A stretch of 34,044 nt of DNA from DASYYE01 sp035946955 (GTDB taxonomy: Bacteria > Actinomycetota > Actinomycetes > Streptosporangiales > Streptosporangiaceae), in contig DASYYE010000080.1 of assembly GCA_035946955.1 (NCBI GenBank), positions 1 to 34,044 on the forward strand, written 5' to 3'. Positions 1 to 8,469 of this stretch are shown one piece after another; positions within the stretch are counted from its first letter, which is position 1; every line of letters starts with the position of its first letter. The position numbers and the translations under genes were made by a program. The notes under the pieces were generated by a model. That model searched no databases. It was not told the origin of the DNA and was given only the letters and a program-made list of their open reading frames with translations.

Positions 1-270
1 CGGGCTGACCCGCACCACCTCGCCGCCGGCCTCGGCCACCCGCTCAGCCAGCCCCTGGGGGTCATCGCCCGCCAGTTCGGGGCAGAGGTAGAGGGTGTGC
101 GGGACCGCCCCGGCGGAGGTCGCGAGGGCGATCTCCGCGTACCCCTCCGCCAGCGTGACCCCGGCATTGTCGCGGGTCCGGCGGTGCCGCAGCGCCACGG
201 CGTGCTTGACGCGTGGGTTGGCCGGGCTGGTGATCACCAGCCCGGCCGTTGCCCGCTGGCCGGTGTTCAT
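1..270 (-). CDS. TrmH/SpoU-family RNA 2'-O-methyltransferase, N-terminal part (cut by window edge)
   Basis: The 90 visible codons begin at the ATG at 268-270 and run off the left edge without a stop. The product starts MNTGQRATAGLVITSPANPR and continues with V-K-H, then LRHRRTRDNAGVTLAEGYAE. This is the pattern of the substrate-binding N-terminal domain of TrmH/SpoU RNA methyltransferases (ITS..NPRVK....LR.RR.RD..G..L.EG..EI). These enzymes add a 2'-O-methyl group to ribose in tRNA or rRNA using S-adenosylmethionine. The SPOUT catalytic domain, which forms the knotted SAM site, lies outside the window, so the RNA target cannot be named. No upstream in-frame start exists, because an ATG at 276-278 is out of frame and meets a stop at once. 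The upstream secreted-protein gene on the same strand ends in a strong terminator, so this gene is probably transcribed separately. Confidence 0.8.
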   Translation of the reverse strand, partial: MNTGQRATAGLVITSPANPRVKHAVALRHRRTRDNAGVTLAEGYAEIALATSAGAVPHTLYLCPELAGDDPQGLAERVAEAGGEVVRVSP

Positions 271-300
271 TCGGTCATCGTATTGAGTTGCCCAACACCA

Positions 301-335
301 GCCGCTGCGCCAGGCATACTGCCTGGCGCAGCGGC
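301..335 (-). terminator. Strong 16-bp hairpin terminator after the 551-aa secreted protein gene
   Basis: A perfect inverted repeat has arms at 301-316 (GCCGCTGCGCCAGGCA) and 320-335 with a 3-nt loop. It lies about 20 nt past the minus-strand stop at 354. There is no U-tract, as is usual for actinobacterial intrinsic terminators. Confidence 0.85.
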
Positions 336-353
336 TCGCGTGTCAGTGCACCT

Positions 354-2009
354 TCAGCAGTGCGGGTTCTGCTGGATCTGGCTGGCGAAGGCGCCGATGG
401 TGCCCGGGCCCACCGAGCCGTACTGCTGGTCGCCGCCGAAGGCGTTGCCGTTGCCCATGGCCCCGAACTCCCACACGCACGCACCGCCCACCTTCGCCAG
501 CGTCCAGTACGGGTAGAAGTGCCCTGGCCCCCTGGGTGGCAGCACACAGCCAGCGCCGGTGCTCGGGTTGCAGTTGCTGTTGAACTCGGTGGCGCTCGCG
601 TCGGTCTCGAACTGGATCTGCGAGTACCCGCGGCCGCCGGCGGTGACCGGCTGCTGCTGGAGGAACGGCGACGGGAACGGGCCCGCCTTGGTCGAGTCCG
701 GCCAGTCCGCCCAGTACGGCGTGCCGTCGTAGTCCAGGTCGCCGATGGCCCCGAAGTACACGTCGCAGCCGGTCACGATGTTGGGTGCGGTGGTGCCGCC
801 GTGGGTGTCGCCGGCCGGGAAGCACGGCGCGTCATTGGGCTCGAACGTGCCCGGTCCGTCCGGCGAGCCCTCATACGGCCCCGCGCAGTGCTTGTAATAG
901 GTGTCGGCGAAGCTCCCCGAGTGGAACATGGCCGGTCCGGACGCGGACGTGCAGGGCTCGAAGTGGCCGATCTCGTACTCGGTGTTGACCATGTACGGCC
1001 CCACACCCCACGGCAGGATGTTGGCTGCCCGCGCCGTGCTGTACTCGGGCTGGAAGTTGAACGGGTGCCCCTTGCAGTTGAACGGGTTCGTGTTCATGAA
1101 CCCGTTGGCGGCCGACGCGATCATGAAGCCGCGCTGGCCCGTGGCGAGGTCGGTCTCTGAGACCTCCAGTGCGTGGCCGCCGGGGATGGTGGCGTCCCAC
1201 ATGTGCACCCGGATCATGTCGCCGGGGTGCATCAGCAGCGTGTGCGAGTCCGGGGTGGACGAGGCCAGGTCAGCGAGCTGCGGGCTGGGGGGACCGGTCG
1301 GCACGCCATTGGTCTGGATGAACGCGAAGTTGACCGGCTCGACACAGTTGTTGTTGCAGGCGCCATTGCCGCTGCCCTGGCACTCCAGGCTGTCGATGTT
1401 GAGCGCGGAGCACCAGTGCGTGCCGTCGCAGCTCACGTTGTCGATGAACGGCGCCTCGCCCGGCGGGTAGAACTGCAGTTCCACAAAGCCGGCCCCGCCG
1501 CCCGGGTAGCGGCCGTGGGGGGCGTTGGCGTCCGAGCGCGGGTTGCAGGGCAGCAGCGGCGCGGAGTTGGGGTCGCATACGTCCGTGGAGAACCACGGCG
1601 CTATGGACAGCTCAGCCCAGTGCGTCACGTCGTGGCCGGGGTCGGCCACGGTGGGAGCGGCCTTGGGGTCCAGCGGCAGGCGCTCGGTGAACGTCATGTC
1701 GTTCCCGGAGCCGGGGGTAGTGGAGACGAACCGGATGGATGGCTCGTCGTGGCCGATGTAGTGGCCGTTCTCGTAGAACCTGCCGTCCCAGCGGCCGCGG
1801 GGGTCGGCACAGGACAGCGTGGGCTTCAGCGGCCGCTGTATCGGGCTCAGCCCGTTGCAGTCGAGCAAGCCGACCGCGCGCGGGCTCACACCGGGACTGG
1901 CGGGGACGGGGACTCTCATCGCCGAGGCGGGCATGCCCTGGGTGGCCAGGGTGAGGGTGGCGGTGACGGTCACCAGGCAGAGCGCGGGGGACCGGGAGCG
2001 AAGCCGCAT
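354..2009 (-). CDS. Secreted cysteine-rich protein of unknown function, 551 aa
   Basis: The start ATG at 2007-2009 is preceded by a good ribosome site (GAAGGGG, 5-6 nt away). Residues 1-30 form a Sec signal peptide: basic MRLRSRS, a hydrophobic core, then a PASA cleavage motif. The mature part has no transmembrane segment and about 18 cysteines, an even number compatible with nine disulfides. It is rich in Gly, Pro, Asn and aromatic residues, with repeated short loops such as CNNNC and DLDYDGTPYWADWPD. This resembles large actinomycete exported proteins of unassigned function and suggests a stable extracellular beta-rich fold. I recognise no catalytic motif. The gene is monocistronic: a perfect hairpin follows it and it diverges from the LigD-like gene. 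That the product is exported is firm; any enzymatic role is open. Confidence 0.8.
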   Translation of the reverse strand: MRLRSRSPALCLVTVTATLTLATQGMPASAMRVPVPASPGVSPRAVGLLDCNGLSPIQRPLKPTLSCADPRGRWDGRFYENGHYIGHDEPSIRFVSTTPGSGNDMTFTERLPLDPKAAPTVADPGHDVTHWAELSIAPWFSTDVCDPNSAPLLPCNPRSDANAPHGRYPGGGAGFVELQFYPPGEAPFIDNVSCDGTHWCSALNIDSLECQGSGNGACNNNCVEPVNFAFIQTNGVPTGPPSPQLADLASSTPDSHTLLMHPGDMIRVHMWDATIPGGHALEVSETDLATGQRGFMIASAANGFMNTNPFNCKGHPFNFQPEYSTARAANILPWGVGPYMVNTEYEIGHFEPCTSASGPAMFHSGSFADTYYKHCAGPYEGSPDGPGTFEPNDAPCFPAGDTHGGTTAPNIVTGCDVYFGAIGDLDYDGTPYWADWPDSTKAGPFPSPFLQQQPVTAGGRGYSQIQFETDASATEFNSNCNPSTGAGCVLPPRGPGHFYPYWTLAKVGGACVWEFGAMGNGNAFGGDQQYGSVGPGTIGAFASQIQQNPHC

Positions 2010-2068
2010 GTCGACCCCTTCGTGGACGGACGGCCGGTGATGGGGCGACGGGCGTGGAGCCGTGCCCT

Positions 2069-2099
2069 TTTGTGGCGCAAAGGCGGCAAATGTGCCACA
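2069..2099. promoter_or_regulatory. Inverted repeats between divergent secreted-protein and ligD-like genes
   Basis: The 230-bp divergent spacer holds TGTGGC at 2071-2076 and its complement GCCACA at 2094-2099, 17 nt apart. TTTG/CAAA arms (2069-2072 and 2078-2081) overlap the left half. The position fits an operator serving one or both genes. I see no clear -35/-10 pair, so this is only a candidate. Confidence 0.3.
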
Positions 2100-2239
2100 C
2101 GGCTCGAAACCTTACCTGCCGTGGGCGCGCTGCGACAGAGAGCAACACCTCGTGATGCTGGTGGCGCACAGCCGCCTTCGGGGGCGTGCCGTGTGTGAAG
2201 CCCGCGCCCCCGGGAAGGCTCGCTAGCGTCTGGAGAGGC

Positions 2240-3964
2240 GTGGCCGAACGTAAGGACAAGGGCGAGCCGGTGCCGCAGCGCGGGAAGAGACCGGGAGAGC
2301 CGCGTGGCGAGGACGCGAAGGACAAGCTGTCCACCTACCGCCGCAAGCGGGACTTCACCCGGACGCCGGAGCCGGCTGGTCCCGGTCAGGGGGCGGACGC
2401 CGTCCAGACACAGCCAGAGACTGCCCCAGCGGCCCCAGCGGGTGCCCAGCCCGGTGCGCTGCGGTTCGTGGTGCAGCGGCACCGTGCCCGGCGGACCCAC
2501 TACGACCTGCGGTTCGAGATCGGGGGCGTGCTGGCGAGCTGGGCGGTGCCCAGGGGCCCGACACTGGACCCCGCGGTGAAGCGCACCGCCATCCACGTCG
2601 AGGACCACCCCATCGAGTACCTGGAGTTCGAGGGAGTGATCCCGGCGGGGGAGTACGGCGGCGGCGACGTGATCGTGTGGGACCTGGGCACCTGGGAGCC
2701 GCACGCCACCGACGACCCGGCCAGCGCGGTCGCAGCGGGCGAACTGCACGCCGACGTCAACGGGCACAAGCTCAAGGGCCGGCTGGTGCTGGTCCGCCGC
2801 GACCGCGACGGCGACAGCAGGGGCCAGGAACAGTGGCTCCTGCTCCACAAGCGTGACGAGTACGCGGTGGCCGGCTGGGATCCGGAAGAGCACCCCAGGT
2901 CGGTGCTGAGTGGCCGCACCAATGACGAGGTCAAAGCCGACCCGGAACGCATGTGGCAGCCGGACCTGCCACCCTCACAGGCGTCGGTGCTGCTCCGGCC
3001 CCCCACGGTGCCCAGGCCCTCGGATGCGGAGTTCGCGGCCCTGGACGGCCTGGGGCAGTCCGGGAAATGGGAGGTGTTCGGGCGCACGCTGGCCCTCACC
3101 AACCTGGACAAGGTGCTCTTCCCGTCACCCGGCCCTGGCGAACCCGCGGTGACCAAGCGTGAGTTCATCCGTTATGCAGCGGAAATAGCTCCAGCAGCCC
3201 TGCCATACCTGGAAGGGCGTGCCCTCAACATGCACCGGTTCCCGGGCGGGGCGGAGACCGGGGGGTTCTGGCACAAGCAACTGCCCGACCACGCGCCCGC
3301 ATGGCTGCCGCGCTGGCACAGACCTGACGCGGGGCCGCGGGAGGCCACGACCTACCTGGTGGTCGACGAGCCTGCGGCGCTGGTCTGGGCGGCCAACTTC
3401 GGGGCCTTGGAATGGCACGCCTGGACCTCACGGATCGACGAGCCGAGCCTGCCGACCTACGTCCTCATCGACCTGGACCCGGGCCCGGCGACGTCCTGGG
3501 ATGACCTGCTCGTGCTGGCACGGCTGCACCGCACCGCCCTGACGCACCTCGGGGTGGTGGGCTGTGCCAAGGTCACCGGGCGCCGCGGCATCCAGGTCTG
3601 GGTGCCGATCGCACGTGGCCCCAGTTTCGCGGAGACCCGCGAGTGGGCGGCAGGGCTGTCCAAAGCGGTCGGCGCCGTAGTCCCGAACCTGGTCAGCTGG
3701 AAGTGGGACGTGAAGGACCGGGGCGGACTGGCCCGCCTCGACTACACCCAGAACGTGGTCAACAAGACGCTGGTAGCCCCCTACAGCCCACGGGCTGCCC
3801 CGGGCGCGCCGGTATCGGCGCCGATCTCCTGGGACGAACTCGACGACCCTTCCCTGCGCCCCGACGCCTTCACGGTGCGAACCATGCCCGACCGCCTGGC
3901 CACCCACGGCGACCTCTTCCGCCCCGTCCTGACCAGCCCCCAAGCCCTCCCTCCGCTGCGTTAG
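2240..3964 (+). CDS. LigD-like NHEJ protein: 3'-phosphoesterase plus polymerase/primase domains, no ligase domain
   Basis: The protein has 574 aa from the GTG at 2240, chosen because GGAGAGG lies just upstream; the frame stays open to a GTG at 2186. Residues 1-70 are a basic, disordered leader. Residues 73-155 are a LigD phosphoesterase domain: HYDLRFE (87-93), H119, and EYLEFEGVIPAGEYGGGD. Residues 281-560 are a LigD-type archaeo-eukaryotic primase/polymerase domain: NLDKVLFP, HRFPGG, the metal-binding IDLDPG (D411, D413), TGRRGIQVW (447-454), and RLDYTQN with the third acidic residue D501, followed by APYSPRA.PGAPVS. In the LigD family these domains clean and fill broken DNA ends with Ku before ligation. 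No ATP ligase domain or Ku gene is present, so a separate ligase would be needed. Gln452 stands where canonical LigD polymerases have His in the SG.KG.H motif. Start uncertain, family assignment firm. Confidence 0.88.
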   Translation: MAERKDKGEPVPQRGKRPGEPRGEDAKDKLSTYRRKRDFTRTPEPAGPGQGADAVQTQPETAPAAPAGAQPGALRFVVQRHRARRTHYDLRFEIGGVLASWAVPRGPTLDPAVKRTAIHVEDHPIEYLEFEGVIPAGEYGGGDVIVWDLGTWEPHATDDPASAVAAGELHADVNGHKLKGRLVLVRRDRDGDSRGQEQWLLLHKRDEYAVAGWDPEEHPRSVLSGRTNDEVKADPERMWQPDLPPSQASVLLRPPTVPRPSDAEFAALDGLGQSGKWEVFGRTLALTNLDKVLFPSPGPGEPAVTKREFIRYAAEIAPAALPYLEGRALNMHRFPGGAETGGFWHKQLPDHAPAWLPRWHRPDAGPREATTYLVVDEPAALVWAANFGALEWHAWTSRIDEPSLPTYVLIDLDPGPATSWDDLLVLARLHRTALTHLGVVGCAKVTGRRGIQVWVPIARGPSFAETREWAAGLSKAVGAVVPNLVSWKWDVKDRGGLARLDYTQNVVNKTLVAPYSPRAAPGAPVSAPISWDELDDPSLRPDAFTVRTMPDRLATHGDLFRPVLTSPQALPPLR

Positions 3965-4001
3965 GGGGTCTGCCTTCGGGCCAGGAGGCATGGTGCGGGG
4001 A

Positions 4002-4958
4002 CTAACTCGCGCTCCCGGAGACAGTGGCCGTGAAGGTGCCTGCGGGACAGTAGAAGGTGGCGGAAGAGACGTACTGGTGGGAGCCAGCTATGGTTCCGGC
4101 CAATGAGGTGGCCCCCCACACCTGGCCCTCTGGGGCGGCAGTTGTCACGTGTACCCGGAACTTCAGTGTTGTCGGGTCAGGGATGAAGTTGCCCTTTGGC
4201 CCGCACCGTACGAAGCTGTCCAGGGCCTGGCCCCGGTAGACGTCTCCCGCGAGGGTCAGCTTCAGGGAGTACGAGTGCCGTCCGGTCCCCACGCGGACCT
4301 TCGCGTCGCATGCACCGGCCGCGCACTCCGGAGTGACCACCCAGGGGTCCGTCTCGTGCCGTCTGGTGAACACATGCTGGCGGTACTTGATGTTGATGGT
4401 CCATGACCCTTGCAGGCGTGCCTGGGAGATGGGTGGCGTCACGGTTTTCAACGGCAGAAGGGCGGACTGCGGTGACCGCTTGCCGCCGCGCACCGCCACG
4501 ACGCGGTACTGGTAGCTGGTGGCCGGGCTCAGGCCGGCCTGCCGGTAGGACGTGGCCGTCCCGGCCACCGACCCGGTCTGAGTGCCGTCGTTGAAGATCA
4601 GGTACTTGTCCGGCAGCGGGCCTGTGGGCGGCCGCGACCACCGGAACGAGACCGAGTTGGCTGTCGCGGGGCCGGCCACCAGCCTGGCCGGGCGCAGGAC
4701 CGGCGGTGGGATCCACGGAGCCCAGACCACCAGCCCAACGGCCAGGCCCAGCCCCACCACGAGGGCTGCCAGTGTGACCCACACCCATCGCCGTCGGCTG
4801 CGCGGGGCCACAGTGACCGGGTACTGCGCGAATACGGGCTCTTGCGAGGTGACGTGCTCCTGTGCGGTGACGCTGTCTTGGGCGGTGGGCGGCGTCCAGG
4901 GAGGGGCCGGCGCGGGAGCAGTCGACGGATCCTGCCCGGCGACCTCGGGGTCTGTCAT
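4002..4958 (-). CDS. Membrane-anchored fibronectin type III domain protein
   Basis: The protein has 318 aa from the ATG at 4956-4958, with AGGA 7 nt upstream; the in-frame TTG just before it is a weaker start. Residues 1-57 form a Pro/Ala/Gln-rich cytoplasmic tail with imperfect T/S-Q-E/D repeats, ending in RSRRR. One transmembrane helix spans about 58-80. Outside, residues 88-173 form a fibronectin type III domain: VSFRWSRP, then TSYRQAGLSPATSYQYRVVAV. Residues 180-318 form a beta-rich domain with four cysteines (CAAGAC, FVRCGP, FYCPAG), which I do not recognise. A basic tail followed by a helix and extracellular beta domains implies type II topology. FN3 domains in actinomycetes usually mediate binding at the surface; the ligand is unknown. 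The gene is convergent with the LigD-like gene, with 37 bp between the stops. Confidence 0.75.
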   Translation of the reverse strand: MTDPEVAGQDPSTAPAPAPPWTPPTAQDSVTAQEHVTSQEPVFAQYPVTVAPRSRRRWVWVTLAALVVGLGLAVGLVVWAPWIPPPVLRPARLVAGPATANSVSFRWSRPPTGPLPDKYLIFNDGTQTGSVAGTATSYRQAGLSPATSYQYRVVAVRGGKRSPQSALLPLKTVTPPISQARLQGSWTINIKYRQHVFTRRHETDPWVVTPECAAGACDAKVRVGTGRHSYSLKLTLAGDVYRGQALDSFVRCGPKGNFIPDPTTLKFRVHVTTAAPEGQVWGATSLAGTIAGSHQYVSSATFYCPAGTFTATVSGSAS

Positions 4959-5081
4959 CAAAGTGTCCTATCTGCACTGGCGGAACGGGGAGTCACCAGC
5001 CGAGTGAGATGTATGGCGCTTCAATTAGCGTCGTGCTCCGGCGGTCATGTCAATGGCCCGGTTCGCGACCCAGGGATTCCA

Positions 5082-5927
5082 CTAGGGGTCCAGGGTCCAC
5101 AGCATGCGGTAGTAGCGAATGCGGTCGGGGTCGGGTGCGATGCCGTAGGCGGCCAGCAGTTCGCCCTCCCAGCCGGGGCCGTAGTTCCACTGCGTGCTCC
5201 AGGTGGCCACGGCCAGGTCGGCCCAGATATCAGCGGTACCGAGTTCGCCGAGGTCCACGTGGCCCGACCAGCACCCGTCGCCGGTCAGCAGCGTGTTGGG
5301 TGCGCAGGCGTCGCCATGGCAGACGGCGAGCCGGTCCACCGGAGGGGGTTCACCGGCCAGCGTGAGGGCCTCGTCCAGGCTCATCGCTCTGACCGCCCCA
5401 GCGGTGCCCAGGCTGTCCCAGGCTGGGCCGTAGGAGCCGGGCCCTTCCCAGTCAGCCGCGTTGAGTTCCCCGGCTGCGGCGCGGCGGTGGGCCCTGGCTA
5501 CGCGGTCCGCTGCACGCCACGAGAACGGGCAGGTGGCCGCGGGCAGCGCGTCGTGCATGGCGCGCAGGCCCTCACCAATGGCGTGCACCGCCGTCTTCGG
5601 GTCGGCCAGCCAGCACGGAGACACGGCATTGCTGCCGGGCAGTGCGGTGGTCGTGAGCCAGGCGCCGGTCTCGTCGGCGCCGTGGTCAAGGACGCGGGGG
5701 ACCGGGGTGAACGCGTGCGCCCAGGTCAGCCGGGCGGCCTCGTGGGCCAGGTCGATGCCGCTGGCCGCCGGTGACCACTTGACGAAGCAGCGGTCCTGCC
5801 CGGACCCGACCTCGAAAGTGAGCCCGCCGAGTTCGTTCTCCCACACAACCCGCGCTGCCCGCCTGCCCACAACCGCGCCTACCGCGGGCGGGACCTCGCG
5901 CTGCTCAGGGTTGGACGAGGCTGACAC
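5082..5927 (-). CDS. Aminoglycoside phosphotransferase (APH) family kinase
   Basis: The 281-residue product has the APH/choline-kinase fold signature. K50 (CFVKW) and E63 (HEAARL) would hold ATP. The Brenner motif HGDACAPNTLL (204-214) supplies catalytic D206 and N211, and HVDLGELGTADIWADLA (from residue 223) supplies metal-binding D225 in the place of DxG. The spacing and the LG.AD...D(I/L)A.AT signature are closest to the APH(3')-type aminoglycoside kinase branch. Family members phosphorylate aminoglycosides or other small hydroxylated molecules in the cytoplasm. The start is a GTG at 5927 with AGGG about 11 nt upstream. No antibiotic biosynthesis genes are in the window, so this may be intrinsic resistance or housekeeping. 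The C-terminus ends LWTLDP, unlike the acidic LLDEFF tail of classical resistance enzymes. Substrate not determinable from sequence. Confidence 0.8.
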   Translation of the reverse strand: MSASSNPEQREVPPAVGAVVGRRAARVVWENELGGLTFEVGSGQDRCFVKWSPAASGIDLAHEAARLTWAHAFTPVPRVLDHGADETGAWLTTTALPGSNAVSPCWLADPKTAVHAIGEGLRAMHDALPAATCPFSWRAADRVARAHRRAAAGELNAADWEGPGSYGPAWDSLGTAGAVRAMSLDEALTLAGEPPPVDRLAVCHGDACAPNTLLTGDGCWSGHVDLGELGTADIWADLAVATWSTQWNYGPGWEGELLAAYGIAPDPDRIRYYRMLWTLDP

Positions 5928-6148
5928 GGTCGCACCCTATGGCACAGCCATGATGGACGCAGGCCGGGCCGTGGTGCCTGCTGGGTCCGTGGGCACTGCG
6001 CTTCGATATGAGTACGAGTGATCGATGCGTACAAAACGGACAAAGTTCGACCCGCGTCAGCCCAAACGATCATCGTGACCATGATCGATGGCGCGTGGGG
6101 GACAAAAGATTATCCGCCGTGGGACATCGATCACTGGCGCCTGCGCGA

Positions 6149-6174
6149 CCGGGCCGCCCCCTTGGGCGGCCCGG
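6149..6174 (-). terminator. Hairpin terminator after the GH20 gene
   Basis: A perfect 11-bp GC stem, CCGGGCCGCCC (6149-6159) with GGGCGGCCCGG (6164-6174), has a 4-nt loop. It lies 18 nt past the minus-strand stop at 6192. Confidence 0.8.
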
Positions 6175-6191
6175 CCGCGTTTGCGCCTTGC

Positions 6192-8396
6192 TTAGCCTGC
6201 TACGGCCGTGAAGTCGGCCCGGACGGTGCTGGTGCCGGTCGCGCCCACGACGACCACGCCGTGGTAGGTGCCGGGGTGGGCGTAGGTGTGCTGGCCGAAG
6301 ATCGTGTAGAGGCTGTTCACCGTCGTGCCGGTGACATTGGTGCCACGCACATCGCCCGGTGTTGAGGTGCCGTCGCCCCACTTGATCGTGCAGCCGATCC
6401 CGAGTGAGCCATCACACATGCTCAGCGTGCTGGTGGCGAACCCGGGTGCCGCGAGCGTGGCCACGGAGCCAGCGACCTGGCCCTGGGCGTTCTCGGTCAG
6501 GGTGGCTCCCACCACGTCGAGGTGCCACGGCACCTGCGTGGAGGGGTAGAAGTTCGTGCCCGCGGCCAGCAGCCGGGCGCCCTGGTCGGCCAGGCGCTGC
6601 AGGAAGTCCTTGTACGCGGGTGAGGTCCGGGTCCGCAGGACCTCCGGTGACCACGCGACCTCTGCGAGCGCGAGCAGACGCGGGAACACCATGTAGTCCA
6701 CGTTGGTCATGTTGGCGACTGTCTCGCCCCACATCGCACCCTCCAGGCCGATCACGTTCTTGTCCGTGACGCCCTGGACGTAGGTGCCTGGATCCCAGTC
6801 GTAGGCGGCGGCGACATCGCACCCCCTGGGGCAGGCCCAGTTCATACCGAGGGAGGGCGGCACGCTGGTGATGCCGGACACCGAGTACTTCTGGTCCAGG
6901 TAGGTGTGGTTGGCCGGTGCCATCACGACCTTCATGTGCTTGGCCACGGCCTCCCGGCCGGTGATGGTGCCAGGGCCGCCGCCGCCAGCGGGTGACCAGT
7001 ACTCGGCTACCGAACCCACTGGCGGTGTGGTGCCGGGGCCGGCGATGTCGGCCCAGCCCATGACGGTCTTGTGCTGGGTGGTGACGAGGCCCGACTCGGT
7101 GTTCACGAACTGGGCGTACTGCGCGTGGCTGAGGATGGAAGCCGGCACCTCGTCGCCGCCGAGGTCGTAGTACGGGCCTGGGGTCAGCGCGCTGATCTGG
7201 CTGATGATGGCGGTCATGATCGCCCAGGTGTTGGTGCTGGACGGGCACAGTGCGCTGTAGCCGACGTCCTCGGTGTAGTCCCAGTGCGGTGGCTTGTCCG
7301 ACCCGCAGTTGATGTCGTGGGTGTGGCCGTTCAGGCGCGGGTTGGTGGAGTCGTTGTACTCCGACATGATGATGGCGTTGTTATGGCCGGGCGAGTCCAC
7401 TTCGGGCACGACCGTCACGAAGTGGGCAGCGGCATCGGCCACGACCGCCTTGTACTGGGCCTGCGTCCAGAACCCGCCCGGGTCGACGAGTCGGCCCTCG
7501 GTGCCGACGGCGCCGCGGCCACCGATGGCGGTCAGCCGCGGGAACCCGTTGATCGCGATCCGGAACCCCTGGTCGTCGGACAGGTGCAGGTGCAGCACGT
7601 TGATCTTGTAGGCCGCGGCCTGGCTGATCAGCCCCTCCACCTCGGCGGGGGTCTTGAAGTGCCGGGCGATGTCGAGCAGGAGCCCCCGGTAGGTGTAGCG
7701 GGGATAGTCGGTGATGGTGACCACGGGCATGGTCCACGGCCCCGGCATCACGTGCGGGCTGTCGACCCAGACCGGCAGGAGCTGGCGCAGCGTCTGGATG
7801 CCGTTGTAGAGCCCGTGCGCGGTCATCGCCTCGATCTGTGCGCCGGCCGTGGTGGTGTCCAGCCGGTATCCCTCGGGCTGGGCGCTGGACTTGAGCGTGC
7901 CGGGGTTGCCGATCTTGAGGCTGATGTCACCAGGGCTCGGGGTGCCGCTGGCCACCGGCAGCGGGTAGCCGGTCGAGGGCCGCAGGTAGGCGGCGAGGTC
8001 GTTGCCGACAGCCAGCTCATCCGGGGAGCCGGTCGCCGCGACGATACGCGACGTCGGCGTGAGCGTGAAGTCGCCGGTGCCTGTGGTCATGGACACCGGC
8101 TTCGGGACGACCGCAGGCCCGGTTGGGGGCGCGCTGACCTGGGCCGTTCCGGAGCTTGCGGTCACGGCCGCGACGGCCGCTGGGACGGCGGCCATGACAC
8201 CAAGGACCACAGCCGTCCAAACGGCGGTGACTCCGAGCCGACGGCGGCCGGAGCCCGGCGGGGTGCGGGATCCGCCACCCATGACCGGACGGTGACCGAG
8301 GGCGGCGCGTCTGGGCATGGGCCGGACAGCGAGTACGGGCAGGAGTCTGCGCCACGGCCGGGCGGCCCGCGTGGGTGAGTGGTGCGTGTCGTCCAT
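6192..8396 (-). CDS. Secreted GH20 beta-N-acetylhexosaminidase with C-terminal PKD-like domain
   Basis: The protein has 734 aa. The ATG at 8394-8396 has GAAGGG 8 nt upstream and lies about 67 nt after a good promoter; a longer in-frame start at 8465 would fall at the transcription start. An unusually long basic N-region (about 50 residues, ending RRRLGVT) precedes a hydrophobic export helix at 56-78; the RRR could be a Tat motif or this could be a membrane anchor. Residues 95-225 form the GH20 N-terminal accessory domain. Residues 230-630 form the catalytic barrel: YRGLLLDIARHF, HLHLSDDQGFR (269-279), PEVDSPGH, and YYDLGGDE with the catalytic pair D415-E416. Residues about 655-734 (IKWGDGTST and FGQHTYAHPGTYHG) form a PKD-like beta domain. 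Family members remove terminal N-acetylglucosamine or -galactosamine, using the substrate acetamido group. Likely role: extracellular degradation of chitin-type or glycoconjugate glycans, next to the GH59 enzyme. Confidence 0.92.
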   Translation of the reverse strand: MDDTHHSPTRAARPWRRLLPVLAVRPMPRRAALGHRPVMGGGSRTPPGSGRRRLGVTAVWTAVVLGVMAAVPAAVAAVTASSGTAQVSAPPTGPAVVPKPVSMTTGTGDFTLTPTSRIVAATGSPDELAVGNDLAAYLRPSTGYPLPVASGTPSPGDISLKIGNPGTLKSSAQPEGYRLDTTTAGAQIEAMTAHGLYNGIQTLRQLLPVWVDSPHVMPGPWTMPVVTITDYPRYTYRGLLLDIARHFKTPAEVEGLISQAAAYKINVLHLHLSDDQGFRIAINGFPRLTAIGGRGAVGTEGRLVDPGGFWTQAQYKAVVADAAAHFVTVVPEVDSPGHNNAIIMSEYNDSTNPRLNGHTHDINCGSDKPPHWDYTEDVGYSALCPSSTNTWAIMTAIISQISALTPGPYYDLGGDEVPASILSHAQYAQFVNTESGLVTTQHKTVMGWADIAGPGTTPPVGSVAEYWSPAGGGGPGTITGREAVAKHMKVVMAPANHTYLDQKYSVSGITSVPPSLGMNWACPRGCDVAAAYDWDPGTYVQGVTDKNVIGLEGAMWGETVANMTNVDYMVFPRLLALAEVAWSPEVLRTRTSPAYKDFLQRLADQGARLLAAGTNFYPSTQVPWHLDVVGATLTENAQGQVAGSVATLAAPGFATSTLSMCDGSLGIGCTIKWGDGTSTPGDVRGTNVTGTTVNSLYTIFGQHTYAHPGTYHGVVVVGATGTSTVRADFTAVAG

Positions 8397-8469
8397 GACA
8401 GCGCCCTTCGGTTCGTCAGCGTGCGCGCCAGCCGGCCTCTGCTGGGCGGGGATGAACGTGAGCAACCGG

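Noticed and set aside
6067..6087. Inverted repeat CGATCAT-N7-ATGATCG upstream of the APH gene
   Set aside because: It is 140 bp from the start codon with no recognisable promoter beside it, too weak to list as a regulatory site.
7071..8378. Long plus-strand frame opposite the GH20 gene
   Set aside because: The predicted product is Arg/Gly/Val-biased low-complexity sequence, and the opposite strand carries an intact GH20 catalytic domain.
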